NCBI GenBank assembly: GCA_964522665.1
Contig: CAZFVY010000132.1
Span: 1-18,493, forward strand
Length of the DNA stretch: 18,493 bases
From: CAZFVY01 sp964522665
GTDB taxonomy: Bacteria; Verrucomicrobiota; Verrucomicrobiia; Limisphaerales; CAZFVY01
Direction: 5' to 3'
Positions 1 through 7,671 of this stretch are shown one piece after another. The notes beneath the pieces are model-generated. The model ran no database searches and was not told the origin of the DNA. It saw only the letters and a program-made list of their open reading frames with translations. How positions within the stretch are numbered: the first letter of the stretch is position 1; every line of letters begins with the position of its first letter. The translations under genes were made by a program, and so were the position numbers.

Positions 1-26
1 ATATTCAACCTCTTTCAGCAACTCCC

Positions 27-1010
27 TTACAAGTTAACCGGATGACAGTGATTTAGCGAGGTCGAGTAGAATGCTAATCGCGAGTCGGATTCGGAATCCG
101 TTTGACCAGTGTTCAGGGATTTGGGTGCAGCCAAACGCGGCGCGAGCAGATACTGCCGAAACTCTGGATTGATATAGTGCCATACAAGTTGGGTTCGTGT
201 AAGTGGCGTAACTTTTTCCCTCGCTTCGGTTGCCAATCCGGCTGATTCGGGCAGCCTACCTGGCACTAAAACGGGCGGCTCGGCGCCGGGGCCGGGTTGG
301 ACCCACGGGCGCTGTTCGCGGTTCAACTCGTGTGTTTCGGCGACTTTCATCATCCGCTCCCGTAACCTGATCGAAAAGCGGTCATCCAGGCGTATTTCCG
401 CCCCCGCTTCCACCGCCGCCTTAACCTCCTCCAGGAATGCATGGGTGAAAATACCGTGGCCAAGCTCGGGGGGTTCCAGCGCCTGGCAACCTTCCGCGCA
501 GGAAAACATGAGGGCGATGGGACTGCCGTGGGCCGAGGTCGCCAAAATGTCACGCCAGCCACGTTCTCCGGCAAAACTTTGGCCAGAGGCGTCCCGGTCC
601 CGGCGTAGGGGCGAACGGCAGGCGTCGATCACGAACCCGCGGGAGACGCCTTCCTTGGTGGTGCAGTCGCGCAACGCCGACATTTCCAACGTGTGTTGGC
701 GGTGCTGCACTAGCCGATTGAGGCGAACTTTGGGCAGGAGCAAAAGCTGCCGACCATCATCGGATTTCCCGTGACCGGCAAAGTAGAAAAAGAACAGATC
801 GCCAGCTTTCAGCCCGCTCACAAGACGCTCAGCCTTATCCAGAATTTCGTCCGGATCGGCTGGATCGGGACAGAAGATGGCGTCGTCAAAACCGGCCTTG
901 TGGAGTAGCAAGCCGTGCAAAGCAGTAGCGTCGTGCAGCGCGTAGCGCAAACTGATAATGTTATCGTCGTGGTAGTGTTTGACACCCACGATGAGGGCAA
1001 CGCGTTTCAT
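27..1010 (-). CDS. Casp1: caspase-family (C14-like) protease, short mosaic form
   Basis: This 327-residue protein begins with a caspase-like cysteine protease domain of about 230 residues. The catalytic pair is visible as FAGHG (His80) and VIDACR (Cys131). The domain is closely similar to Casp4 throughout (both have GKSDDGRQLLL, HTLEMSALRDCT and LMFSCAEGCQALE). A proline-rich linker with QPGPGAEPPVLVPG follows at about 238-251. The last 55 residues (WHYINPEF, LLAP, RLAFYS) match residues 338-383 of Casp5, but the protein stops soon after RLAFYS, where Casp5 continues for several hundred residues. It therefore looks like a Casp4-type protease joined to a truncated Casp5-type tail. There is no signal peptide or membrane helix, so a cytoplasmic location is expected. 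The ATG lies at the conserved MKxxxLI start of the family. It sits 184 bp after Casp2, on the same strand. The substrate cannot be read from sequence. Confidence 0.85.
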   Translation of the reverse strand: MKRVALIVGVKHYHDDNIISLRYALHDATALHGLLLHKAGFDDAIFCPDPADPDEILDKAERLVSGLKAGDLFFFYFAGHGKSDDGRQLLLLPKVRLNRLVQHRQHTLEMSALRDCTTKEGVSRGFVIDACRSPLRRDRDASGQSFAGERGWRDILATSAHGSPIALMFSCAEGCQALEPPELGHGIFTHAFLEEVKAAVEAGAEIRLDDRFSIRLRERMMKVAETHELNREQRPWVQPGPGAEPPVLVPGRLPESAGLATEAREKVTPLTRTQLVWHYINPEFRQYLLAPRLAAPKSLNTGQTDSESDSRLAFYSTSLNHCHPVNL

Positions 1011-1194
1011 ACTCAGCTTCTATTTAATCCCAAAATTGAAGCTCCATGCAAGTTTGCACAATACTGACCGACCCTCGTCCGCGTGAAGAGCAAGATTGCT
1101 TCGCCTGCGTCGCCAGGAGAAAGCTTGCGACGCGCCCTATCATCCGCTGCGATAGTTACTCCGCGATCACCCAATTAATTGGCGGCGCTGATCC

Positions 1195-3834
1195 TCATAA
1201 CAAATGCTCGCCAAGAATCATAGCGATCCGGAAAACGTAAAGAATCAATCCGATCAAGGCGAGAGTTGTTCCAAATCGCCGCAGTGATTCTTCGCTGGTT
1301 TTCGCATCGTCCGCCATCACGAGGGCCTTTATGCCGAAGGCACCGCCAAAGAGGCCCTCCAGGGTAATTTGATACGGCCCGACCGACCAAATCGCGCAGG
1401 CACCACATATAAACGCCAAGGTTCCGAAGAATACGACGTAGCGTCCAAAGTGCTGAATTTGGTCCGCACGTGGAACTATAGCGGGGGAGATCGCTCTTTC
1501 TTCCGGTTTCCGAGTCGGGGCAGCATCTGCGCGTGATTTGGGAGGCAAAACAATCGGTGCGATTCGAACTCGGTGCGATGGGCTTGCCGACTGGCTAGCC
1601 GTCAAAGCATTCAGTCTAGACCGGGCTTCGACGTGCCCCAGTTCGGCGGCTTTGCGATACCATTTCGCGGCTTCGGCACAGTCCTCTTTTACGCCATGCC
1701 CGCTTTCGTAGCAGACCGCTAAATTGTATTGGGACGGGGAGTAGCCCTGTTCGGCCGCCTTGGTGTACCAACGAACGGCTGCGCCATGGTCTTGTGCGAC
1801 GCCCCTGCCGTCGTAGTAACAGATCCCCAAGTTGAATTGAGCCAGAAAATAACCTTGTTCGGCCGCCTTGGCGTACCAACGAACGGCTGCGGTGAAGTCT
1901 TGTGCCACACCTTGGCCGTTGTAAAAGCAGAGCGCCAAATAGAATTGAGCCAAGGCATAGCCTTGTTCGGCCGCCTTGGTGTACCAAAGTATTGTGGCAC
2001 CGTAGTCTTGCGCCACACCCTTGCCGTGGTGGTAACAGAGCCCCAAAAAGCATTGAGCCTCGCTGTTGCCTTGTTCCGTCGCCTTGGTGTACCAGTAAAC
2101 GGCTGCACCGAAGTCTAGAGCGACGCCGAGGCCGCAGTAGTAGCAGTGCGCCAGATTACATTGAGCCGGGGCATAGCCTCGTTCGGCCGCCATGGTGTAC
2201 CAACGAACGGCTGCGCCGAGGTCTCGCGCTACGCCCTTACCATAGTAGTAGCAGGCCCCTAACCCGTATTGGGCCAAGGCATAACCTTGCTCGGCCGACT
2301 TGGTGTACCAACGAACAGCTTCAACGAAGTTTTGTACGACGCCTTTGCCGTTTTCGTAGCTAAACCCCAAATAGTATTGAGCGTGGGGATGGCCTTGTTC
2401 CGCGGCCTTGGTATGCCAACGAACGGCTGCGGCGTAGTCTTGAGCCACGCCCTGGCCGTTGAAATAGCAAGCCCCCAGGTTGTATTGCGCCTCCGCGTTG
2501 CCTTGCTCGGCGGCTACGCGAAAAAGGAGGACGCCTGTCGGCTTTGGTGGAAGAATGATGCTGCCGGTTTCCTTCTCAAGTTGGGCGTCGGCCTCCGCGG
2601 CGGGCCTCGGCGGCAAAACCTCTTGCTTGTCGCTGGAGGCCGGTCCGATTAATCCTTGTCGTCGGGTTGGCACCAAAACGGGCGACTCGGAGCTTGGGCC
2701 AGGTTGGTCTGCGGGACGCTGCTCGGGGACCAATCCCTTGGCGGCTTCCGCGACCAAGTGCGGCCGGACCGATTCTCGTGCGGCCTCGTTTCGGGCCTCA
2801 CGGCCGCGTTCCTCCTCCTTCCGCAGCATTTCGCCTTCTTCGGCCTCGCGCCGGGCGGCGGCTTCCGCCTCCGCTTGTTTTCTAGCGCAATCCTCACAGC
2901 GGCGTCCCACCTTCACGAAGTGGTCGTCGCACAAGTAATCCCGCTTGCACTCCTGACACTCGAACGTGTCGCCCGGATCATTGCGCCGTCCGCAGGCGGG
3001 GCACTTCATTTTGACGAGCCTGGGCAGGGCCGAGCGGCAAGCGGCGCCGTCGACGAGGAAAATTCTCTCCGCGGATTCCAACTGTTGGAAATCCGACGCC
3101 TGGCGACGCCCGGTTTTCTCAGACCAACCCTTGAGTTCCTTTTCGACGTAGGCACACAGGTCCTGCGCCACCAATTGGTCGCCGCTCCAAGCCGCGCCTT
3201 CCAAACCTTTGCGCACGAAATAGCTGAACACTCCGTGTCGCTCCTCGTCCCACTCCCAGGCGCGATGGCCCGGTCGGCAAGCCGTCATCAAAACCGTCGT
3301 TCCGTCATGGCCCTCCCGCCGCGAGGCGGCGAGCAGGTCGCGCGCCAGACTCTCGCCCATCGGATTATCGCCATCTCCCAGACCGCGCTCCACCCCGTTA
3401 CGGCAGCAGTCCAGGAAAATGGCGCGCGAGCGGCAGGCCAAATTGGAGAGCCGCACGCGCAAATCGCCCACTTCAATTCTGCCGGTTCCCAAGTCCAGAT
3501 GGGCGTTTTGCGCCAGCAGATAGCTGCGGATGGTTTCCCCAAACGGGATCCCAACGCCGTGGCCCGCGAACAGGAAGAAAAAAAGGTCTTCCTCCTTTAG
3601 CTTGGTGGCCGCGTGGACAAGCGCCTTCAAAATGGCGGAATCGGTGGGGTTGCCCACGCGCTGGACGCCAAACTCGGCATCGTCCCGATCCGCGAGGACT
3701 CGGACTTCGTCGAAACCACACCGCTCGCGCAAGGCCCGCGCGATCGAATACACGTCGCGGCAGGCAAACCTCAAGTTGGAGATGCCCGAACCGGACTCGT
3801 ACTCTTCAATGCCAGCGAGAATGGCGTATTTCAT
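1195..3834 (-). CDS. Casp2: caspase-zinc ribbon-Sel1 repeat protein with C-terminal membrane anchor
   Basis: This 879-residue protein starts with a caspase-like domain (about 1-262) with His92 in FAGHG and catalytic Cys144 in LDCCRNG. A zinc-binding segment follows, with pairs CPAC (278/281), CQEC (293/296) and CEDC (313/316). Then come a charged Arg/Glu/Ala-rich probable coiled coil (318-355), a linker with QPGPSSESPVLVP (about 378-389), and eight Sel1-type repeats of exactly 36 residues (about 434-745). The C-terminus (about 785-879) has two or three hydrophobic helices, and the same anchor is recognisable in Casp4. The protease should face the cytoplasm, tethered to the inner membrane, with Sel1 repeats as a protein-binding scaffold. 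No good Shine-Dalgarno is seen; the ATG is fixed by identity with the Casp3 start. The N-terminal coding sequence is identical in DNA to Casp3, while zinc ribbon and tail differ. Confidence 0.9.
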   Translation of the reverse strand: MKYAILAGIEEYESGSGISNLRFACRDVYSIARALRERCGFDEVRVLADRDDAEFGVQRVGNPTDSAILKALVHAATKLKEEDLFFFLFAGHGVGIPFGETIRSYLLAQNAHLDLGTGRIEVGDLRVRLSNLACRSRAIFLDCCRNGVERGLGDGDNPMGESLARDLLAASRREGHDGTTVLMTACRPGHRAWEWDEERHGVFSYFVRKGLEGAAWSGDQLVAQDLCAYVEKELKGWSEKTGRRQASDFQQLESAERIFLVDGAACRSALPRLVKMKCPACGRRNDPGDTFECQECKRDYLCDDHFVKVGRRCEDCARKQAEAEAAARREAEEGEMLRKEEERGREARNEAARESVRPHLVAEAAKGLVPEQRPADQPGPSSESPVLVPTRRQGLIGPASSDKQEVLPPRPAAEADAQLEKETGSIILPPKPTGVLLFRVAAEQGNAEAQYNLGACYFNGQGVAQDYAAAVRWHTKAAEQGHPHAQYYLGFSYENGKGVVQNFVEAVRWYTKSAEQGYALAQYGLGACYYYGKGVARDLGAAVRWYTMAAERGYAPAQCNLAHCYYCGLGVALDFGAAVYWYTKATEQGNSEAQCFLGLCYHHGKGVAQDYGATILWYTKAAEQGYALAQFYLALCFYNGQGVAQDFTAAVRWYAKAAEQGYFLAQFNLGICYYDGRGVAQDHGAAVRWYTKAAEQGYSPSQYNLAVCYESGHGVKEDCAEAAKWYRKAAELGHVEARSRLNALTASQSASPSHRVRIAPIVLPPKSRADAAPTRKPEERAISPAIVPRADQIQHFGRYVVFFGTLAFICGACAIWSVGPYQITLEGLFGGAFGIKALVMADDAKTSEESLRRFGTTLALIGLILYVFRIAMILGEHLL
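1600..2535 (-). repeat. Eight coding 108-bp Sel1 repeats in Casp2
   Basis: This tandem array encodes 36-residue units with the Sel1 signature (AQ..LG..Y..G.GVAQD...AVRWYTKAAEQG). Units begin at residues 449, 485, 521, 557, 593, 629, 665 and 701, with no length variation between units. The last unit is the most diverged. The internal similarity is high enough to allow expansion or contraction by recombination. Sel1 repeats form alpha-solenoids that bind partner proteins. Confidence 0.9.
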
Positions 3835-4000
3835 CGTTCGTCAGCGCCACGATTTCGGCGCAGTAACCACCGCGGGAGCCCGCGCTCGAAAAGTCATACT
3901 CCGAAAACGCCCATTTTATTCATCAGGTCGGCGGCAGGCCTCCGCATCGCCGGCATCGGTTGGCGAAACCGATGCCGCCGGTCCGACTTATGGCTAGGCT
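3055..4000. repeat. Segmental duplication, copy 1 (caspase start plus upstream leader)
   Basis: This block covers the first ~260 codons of Casp2 and about 165 bp upstream of its ATG. It is repeated at about 10808-11755 with the start codons in register (3834 and 11587). Bases 3275-3838 show no difference from 11028-11591. Similarity decays on both sides into scattered substitutions and small indels. The conserved upstream part includes most of the intergenic leader, so control signals may have been copied too. Confidence 0.9.
3951..3977. other. Perfect 11-bp inverted repeat upstream of Casp2
   Basis: CGGCATCGGTT and AACCGATGCCG form an 11-bp perfect stem around a 5-base loop (GGCGA), about 117-143 bp upstream of the Casp2 ATG. 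The corresponding place in the Casp3 leader (about 11706-11732) keeps only a 6-bp core (CATCGG/CCGATG) plus mismatches. No T-run follows on the minus strand, so it is not a clear Rho-independent terminator. It could be an operator, an RNA structure or the remains of a terminator. Confidence 0.4.
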
Positions 4001-4104
4001 TTAGCTTCGCAGGAGCTCCGTGTTTATTGCAAGCGCGATCGGCGGCAATTTGGGGTGAATTGCAGGCAAATCAGCGTCACTGACGGCGAAGCCAGGGACG
4101 CGGT
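4001..4104 (-). pseudogene. Relic resembling the beta-propeller C-terminus of the MotA-like protein
   Basis: Read on the minus strand this stretch encodes PGFAVSDADLPAI and ends at a stop at 4001. The intact channel-propeller protein has PSFAVGDADPETF near its C-terminus (around 7760-7800). The DNA also matches: about 28 bp beginning ATCAGCGTCAC at 4068 and at 7763 differ at only a few positions. No start codon or upstream propeller survives; the segment is joined to IS66 sequence. A weaker cousin (VVDAALPAF) lies upstream of Casp3 near 11800-11860. I read it as the stump of a second copy of the propeller gene. The match is short. Confidence 0.4.
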
Positions 4105-4109
4105 TAAGG

Positions 4110-4430
4110 AGTTGTCCGTTCCAGAGCAAGATCTGAAGCGGCGGGCATCCAACCCAACGGTCGGTTCGGTCCCCGTGGCCGGCCACCCATTGAAACGTCC
4201 CGCACTCAACCGCTTCTGAAACAACAAAAATCCTCGGCCGTCGTAAGCCAGGATATTGATCGATTTGCGACGGCGCGAGCTGAATATGAACAGGGCGCCC
4301 GTCATCGGGTCGGCTTGAAGCTGCTGACGTCAGACGGCGACCAGACCGTCAATCCCCCGGCGAAAGTCCACCGGCTCGACGGCCAACAAGAGCCGCATCT
4401 GCGGCGCAATCGCCAGCAGAGCCTCAGGGC
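4110..4430 (-). pseudogene. tnpB: IS66-family Orf2 (TnpB) remnant
   Basis: Minus-strand translation gives LLAVEPVDFRRGIDGLVAV, an in-frame TGA, then RQQLQADPMTGALFIFSSRR, DGRGFLLFQKRL and GRFNGWP. This is the IS66 Orf2/TnpB family pattern (DFRKGIDGLAAVC, DP.SG.LFVF., KRLE.GRF.WP). The TGA sits where the family usually has Cys, so TGC to TGA is the likely lesion. A frameshift follows near 4125-4135, after which the frame reads QILLWNGQL, probably still TnpB. TnpA and TnpC are absent and no terminal inverted repeats could be placed with confidence. TnpB is an accessory IS66 protein, so the relic is inert. It fills the gap between the Ig-domain gene and Casp2 and may have broken an originally continuous gene cluster. 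Confidence 0.8.
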
Positions 4431-4493
4431 CGCCAGAAGGCTTGGGCCAAGGGTATAACACTTCGGCCAGGTGACCGGCCGCTACCTTGAGGC

Positions 4494-6401
4494 TTAGCTT
4501 GCGCCCGCTGCCTTCCTCCAACTCTTGCCCACCAGCCGTTTGTGGTAGCGGATAGCGAAGGTTGAGGCTACCACCGCCACAGCCAGTGCCGCCGAGGCGG
4601 TAATGACCATGGGCCATGCCGGGTAGTTGACCACTCTTTCCTGAATCACCCGGAAATTGAATCTGATTGGCAGTGGTGCCCCACTGCTCGAATCGCGGGC
4701 GGAGAGGGCAACTTCGAACTCCCCGCACATGGTTGGCGTCCCCGTGAAGGAGCCATCCGTAGGATCGAAGCCTAGGCCGGGGGGCAAAGCACTTTCCAGG
4801 CTGATGACGTACGGCAAGAGGCCGCCGGCAAGGGGCACCTGGAATGAGCACTGGTGGTTCTGCAACCAGACCGGGGGTGTGAACTTGAGCCATTGCAAAG
4901 GCTGCACCGCCCCTGACACCGCTTTGACCGCGAGCGTTTGCGGGGGCGAGAGCGCACCGCGGGCATCGTGGGCCTGGACGGAAACCTCCCATTCGCCCGG
5001 GCCGCTGGGCGTGCCGGAAAGCTCGCCGGCGGGGTCAAGACTAACCCAGGCGGCCTCGGAGGTGTCGCCCTGGAAACCGTAACTTCCCTCGCCACCTTGG
5101 GCCGCCAGCCGGACCTTGTAGGGAACGCGCGCCAGAGCTGGCGGCAATTGGGTGGTCAAGACGCGGACCGGCGCGGGCGCGGGCTTTGGCTCCACGGCCT
5201 GGATTGTAAACTGCCGGGTGGGAGCGGTAGCGAAAACAGCGGGCGTGACACCGCCTTCCGGCGCCTGGTCGAGATCCCGCGCCTCGACCGAAATACTCCA
5301 GTTGCCGGGCTGGCCGGGCTGCCCCGCGAAGCGCAAAACACCGTTCCGAGTTTCGGCACGCAACCATGGTGGAACCCCGCTCGTCCGATACTCCACCCAC
5401 CCGCGGTGGCTGGGTATGGCGACTGCGGTTTCAAAAGCCTGACCGACCACGGCATTCACGGAGCCAGCGGCCTGAATTTCGAACGAGTCGATGGCGGGCG
5501 GAGGCTCGACGCGCAAAGCGACATTCGACCTGGTCAAAGTGGTTCCCGTCGCGTCCGTTACGTTCAGCGCAAGGCGCAAGCTTTCGATGCGGGGCGGGAC
5601 GCCGGTGATTATCCCAGAAGCCGCACTTTGGGAAACCCACTCGTTGCTCGCCGGGGCCTGGACCCGGACGCTCCAGCGGTACGGTGGCTTGCCCCCGGCC
5701 ACGCCAAGCCGCTCCGCATACGGCGTATGATAGAAGGCAGGAGGCAGGGATTCTGTGAGAATTTCGAGGGGCGATGCGATGACGGGCCCGACCGAGCTGG
5801 TGAGAACACGCGGCCCATCGTGGCCGCGGGCATCGGACACGGCGACCTGCAGCCTGATGTCCCCCGTGCGCGTGGGCCTGCCGGTCAGGCGGCAAGTCTG
5901 GTTCTTCGCCCCGAGCTCAATGCGCAGGCCCGGCGGCAGATTCGTGGCCAGGACTTCCCAACGCAGGACACCTTCGCCCCCGTCGGCGGCAAGCTCGAAA
6001 TCCACGGCATCGCCCAGCACAAAGACAGGGAGCAAGTCGGTGACGATGCGCACCGGGCGGAGGATCGGGCGTATATTCAATGAATATTCGCAGCGGTTGG
6101 TCTCGCCAATAGCGTCGGTCAGATCCATTACCACCAACGTCAGGTTGGCGCCGGCTTGGACATTGGTGCTCCAGAGACATGGCCCGCTTGAGTAAAATCC
6201 CCCGGGCAGGTTGCCGGACCAGCGGTAATGGATCGGCTCAACGAAACCTTCAAGCGCAACACAGTACTCGTAGCTTTCTCCGACTCGAGCATCCGGCAGC
6301 GGTTTGACGGCACCGGCACTACCGTGGGAAATCAAGCTGGCGGTCAGAAGGCATGCGAATCGGAGACACGTCACGGACGGATGGGCAACTAGTTGGTTCA
6401 T
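4494..6401 (-). CDS. Secreted multi-Ig (He_PIG-like) protein with C-terminal membrane anchor
   Basis: The likely start is the ATG at 6401, preceded by AAGGAAG and 13 bp after the ExbD-like stop; an in-frame extension to 6521 would run into that gene. The 635-residue product has a signal peptide (hydrophobic core about 11-26, possible cleavage after AGA at 31). About six Ig-like beta-sandwich repeats follow, at roughly 33-110, 112-210, 212-300, 305-402, 410-496 and 500-586. Several show the putative-Ig signature PPGL...G..(S/T)GTP....G...V...A.D..G. A single membrane helix (about 594-617) and a basic tail (KRLVGKSWRK) end the protein. The bulk should lie in the periplasm, anchored in the inner membrane. 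Because the neighbouring ExbD-like protein carries the same type of domain, it is probably an extracytoplasmic partner or sensor for that channel. The actual ligand is unknown. Confidence 0.85.
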   Translation of the reverse strand: MNQLVAHPSVTCLRFACLLTASLISHGSAGAVKPLPDARVGESYEYCVALEGFVEPIHYRWSGNLPGGFYSSGPCLWSTNVQAGANLTLVVMDLTDAIGETNRCEYSLNIRPILRPVRIVTDLLPVFVLGDAVDFELAADGGEGVLRWEVLATNLPPGLRIELGAKNQTCRLTGRPTRTGDIRLQVAVSDARGHDGPRVLTSSVGPVIASPLEILTESLPPAFYHTPYAERLGVAGGKPPYRWSVRVQAPASNEWVSQSAASGIITGVPPRIESLRLALNVTDATGTTLTRSNVALRVEPPPAIDSFEIQAAGSVNAVVGQAFETAVAIPSHRGWVEYRTSGVPPWLRAETRNGVLRFAGQPGQPGNWSISVEARDLDQAPEGGVTPAVFATAPTRQFTIQAVEPKPAPAPVRVLTTQLPPALARVPYKVRLAAQGGEGSYGFQGDTSEAAWVSLDPAGELSGTPSGPGEWEVSVQAHDARGALSPPQTLAVKAVSGAVQPLQWLKFTPPVWLQNHQCSFQVPLAGGLLPYVISLESALPPGLGFDPTDGSFTGTPTMCGEFEVALSARDSSSGAPLPIRFNFRVIQERVVNYPAWPMVITASAALAVAVVASTFAIRYHKRLVGKSWRKAAGAS

Positions 6402-6414
6402 TGGCACTTCCTTC

Positions 6415-7671
6415 TTAATTTTGGGTCGGAGTTCCCCAAACAGCGGGTTTCGGCCGCGGTTCGATGATGCCGCGCCACAGCGGAGTCGAGATGGAGAGGC
6501 GCTCCTTGTGGTTGGCCTCATCGGAGACCGTAATCACCACGGGTACGGCACCCTTCGCGGCGGGGACACCGCTGATCTCGCCCGAGTCCGGATTAAGCCC
6601 CAGGCCCGCGGGCAAAGACTCGGGCGAAAAGGTCCGCCGACCGACTCCACCTACAGCGATCACCGCGCCACTGAACGGCTCCCCGACCCGGCCGAAAAGC
6701 GGGAGCATGAATTTGGCGGTGAGAGGCGTTTGCGGCCGCACCTCGACTCCGACCGAGGCGGCAACCAGCGGGTGGCCGGGATTATTCTTCAGGCGATCGG
6801 CCTGGTCCCACCTCGCCGGGGGTGTCTGACCGTCTTTGACAAGTATGCGCAGGTAAAACCGGCCCGGCTGGGGCGGCACTCCCTTCAGCGAACCCGTTTG
6901 CGCATCCAACTTCAACCAGGACGGCGCGCCCTCGAATTTGAATTCGTAAGGCGGTATGCCGCCAGAAGGCGCCACAAACAATTCGAGCGGCACACCTTGA
7001 ACGCCGGCGCCAGCCGTGGCGGTGATCAGGCGCAACGGGTTTGCCGCCGGATCGAAGGGAACCGCCATGGGCTCGAGCCTGATCGGGAGCGTCCCGCGCA
7101 CCGCATAGAAAGCACTGACCTGGTTGCTGACGGATGCCGAATCCGCTGGAGCATTCAGCCGGCCGACTTGCTTGTCGGAGGGCCACTCTTCGTGGAAGTA
7201 GAGATAGACAATAGCTGAGTCGTTGGTCCAGCGCTCGGCATGCTCCGTTGGCACCACTTTTCTCATTCCGTTGTCCTGCACCGTAATTTTGAGATTGATG
7301 ATCTTTGCGGCCCCGTTCGACACGCCGTCCCGGGTGAAGTTGGCAGACACCAGTCCGCTGGCGTGATCAACAACAATTACTCCCTCATTGGCGCTTAGAT
7401 TACTTGCTTCGCCCAAAAAAGTAAACCTGCCCGAGCCGTTGGTGATCCGGATCAAAGCGGAATACTGAACATACGGCGCCGCCGCGGGGATTTGCGCTTT
7501 CAGGAATTGAAGTGGTTCCACTTCCTTTGGACGAACCAGATATGCATAAATAACAAAGATTAGAATAAACGCGCCAAGAGCGTTCATCACCACGTCGATG
7601 AACGGTGAGAATACGGATGGTCTACCTGGGCCTAGTAACTTTCGTGGCATAACTCCATTTGTAACCCTCAA
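6415..7671 (-). CDS. ExbD/TolR/MotB-like membrane protein with periplasmic putative-Ig domains
   Basis: This 418-residue protein (TTG start at 7671) has a short cytoplasmic N-terminus, one membrane helix (about 22-45), and an acidic residue at its base: FSPFIDVVMNALGAF, Asp26. ExbD, TolR, MotB and ZorB have an Asp in the same place that conducts protons or sodium. The periplasmic part has an unassigned 70-200 region and then two putative-Ig domains (about 210-312 and 314-405), with signatures APSWLKLDAQTGSLKGVP and LPAGLGLNPDSGEISGVP. No OmpA-like peptidoglycan-binding domain is present. The TTG overlaps the upstream stop by 4 bp (TTGA). An ATG at 7650 (MPRKLL) is an alternative with GGAG very close to it; it would make the Asp residue 19. 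Coupling to the MotA-like gene implies one complex. Confidence 0.85.
   Translation of the reverse strand: MRVTNGVMPRKLLGPGRPSVFSPFIDVVMNALGAFILIFVIYAYLVRPKEVEPLQFLKAQIPAAAPYVQYSALIRITNGSGRFTFLGEASNLSANEGVIVVDHASGLVSANFTRDGVSNGAAKIINLKITVQDNGMRKVVPTEHAERWTNDSAIVYLYFHEEWPSDKQVGRLNAPADSASVSNQVSAFYAVRGTLPIRLEPMAVPFDPAANPLRLITATAGAGVQGVPLELFVAPSGGIPPYEFKFEGAPSWLKLDAQTGSLKGVPPQPGRFYLRILVKDGQTPPARWDQADRLKNNPGHPLVAASVGVEVRPQTPLTAKFMLPLFGRVGEPFSGAVIAVGGVGRRTFSPESLPAGLGLNPDSGEISGVPAAKGAVPVVITVSDEANHKERLSISTPLWRGIIEPRPKPAVWGTPTQN

Noticed and set aside
1..26. Second attachment site at the left edge
   Set aside because: No copy of the tRNA 3' end (T-loop and acceptor sequence) was found in the first bases or elsewhere in the window; the island probably extends further left.
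1600..2535. CRISPR array suggested by regular repeats
   Set aside because: The 108-bp units are coding Sel1 repeats without spacers; the same applies to 12134-12511 and to the 102-bp array at 13.7-14.7 kb.
2656..3600. Long plus-strand open frame opposite Casp2
   Set aside because: It is antisense to a clear caspase and zinc-ribbon coding region, has no recognisable domain, and its counterpart recurs opposite Casp3 only because the DNA is duplicated.
4330..4992. 220-codon minus-strand frame as a gene
   Set aside because: Most of it overlaps the Ig gene out of frame; only its last ~30 residues are real, being the start of the tnpB relic.
4938..6083. 381-codon plus-strand open frame opposite the Ig-domain gene
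   Set aside because: High GC creates long antisense frames; the minus strand has signal peptide, Ig signatures and membrane helix, the plus strand nothing recognisable.
6402..6521. N-terminal extension of the Ig protein to an upstream start
   Set aside because: It would overlap the ExbD-like gene and put 40 residues before an obvious signal peptide; AAGGAAG precedes the ATG at 6401.
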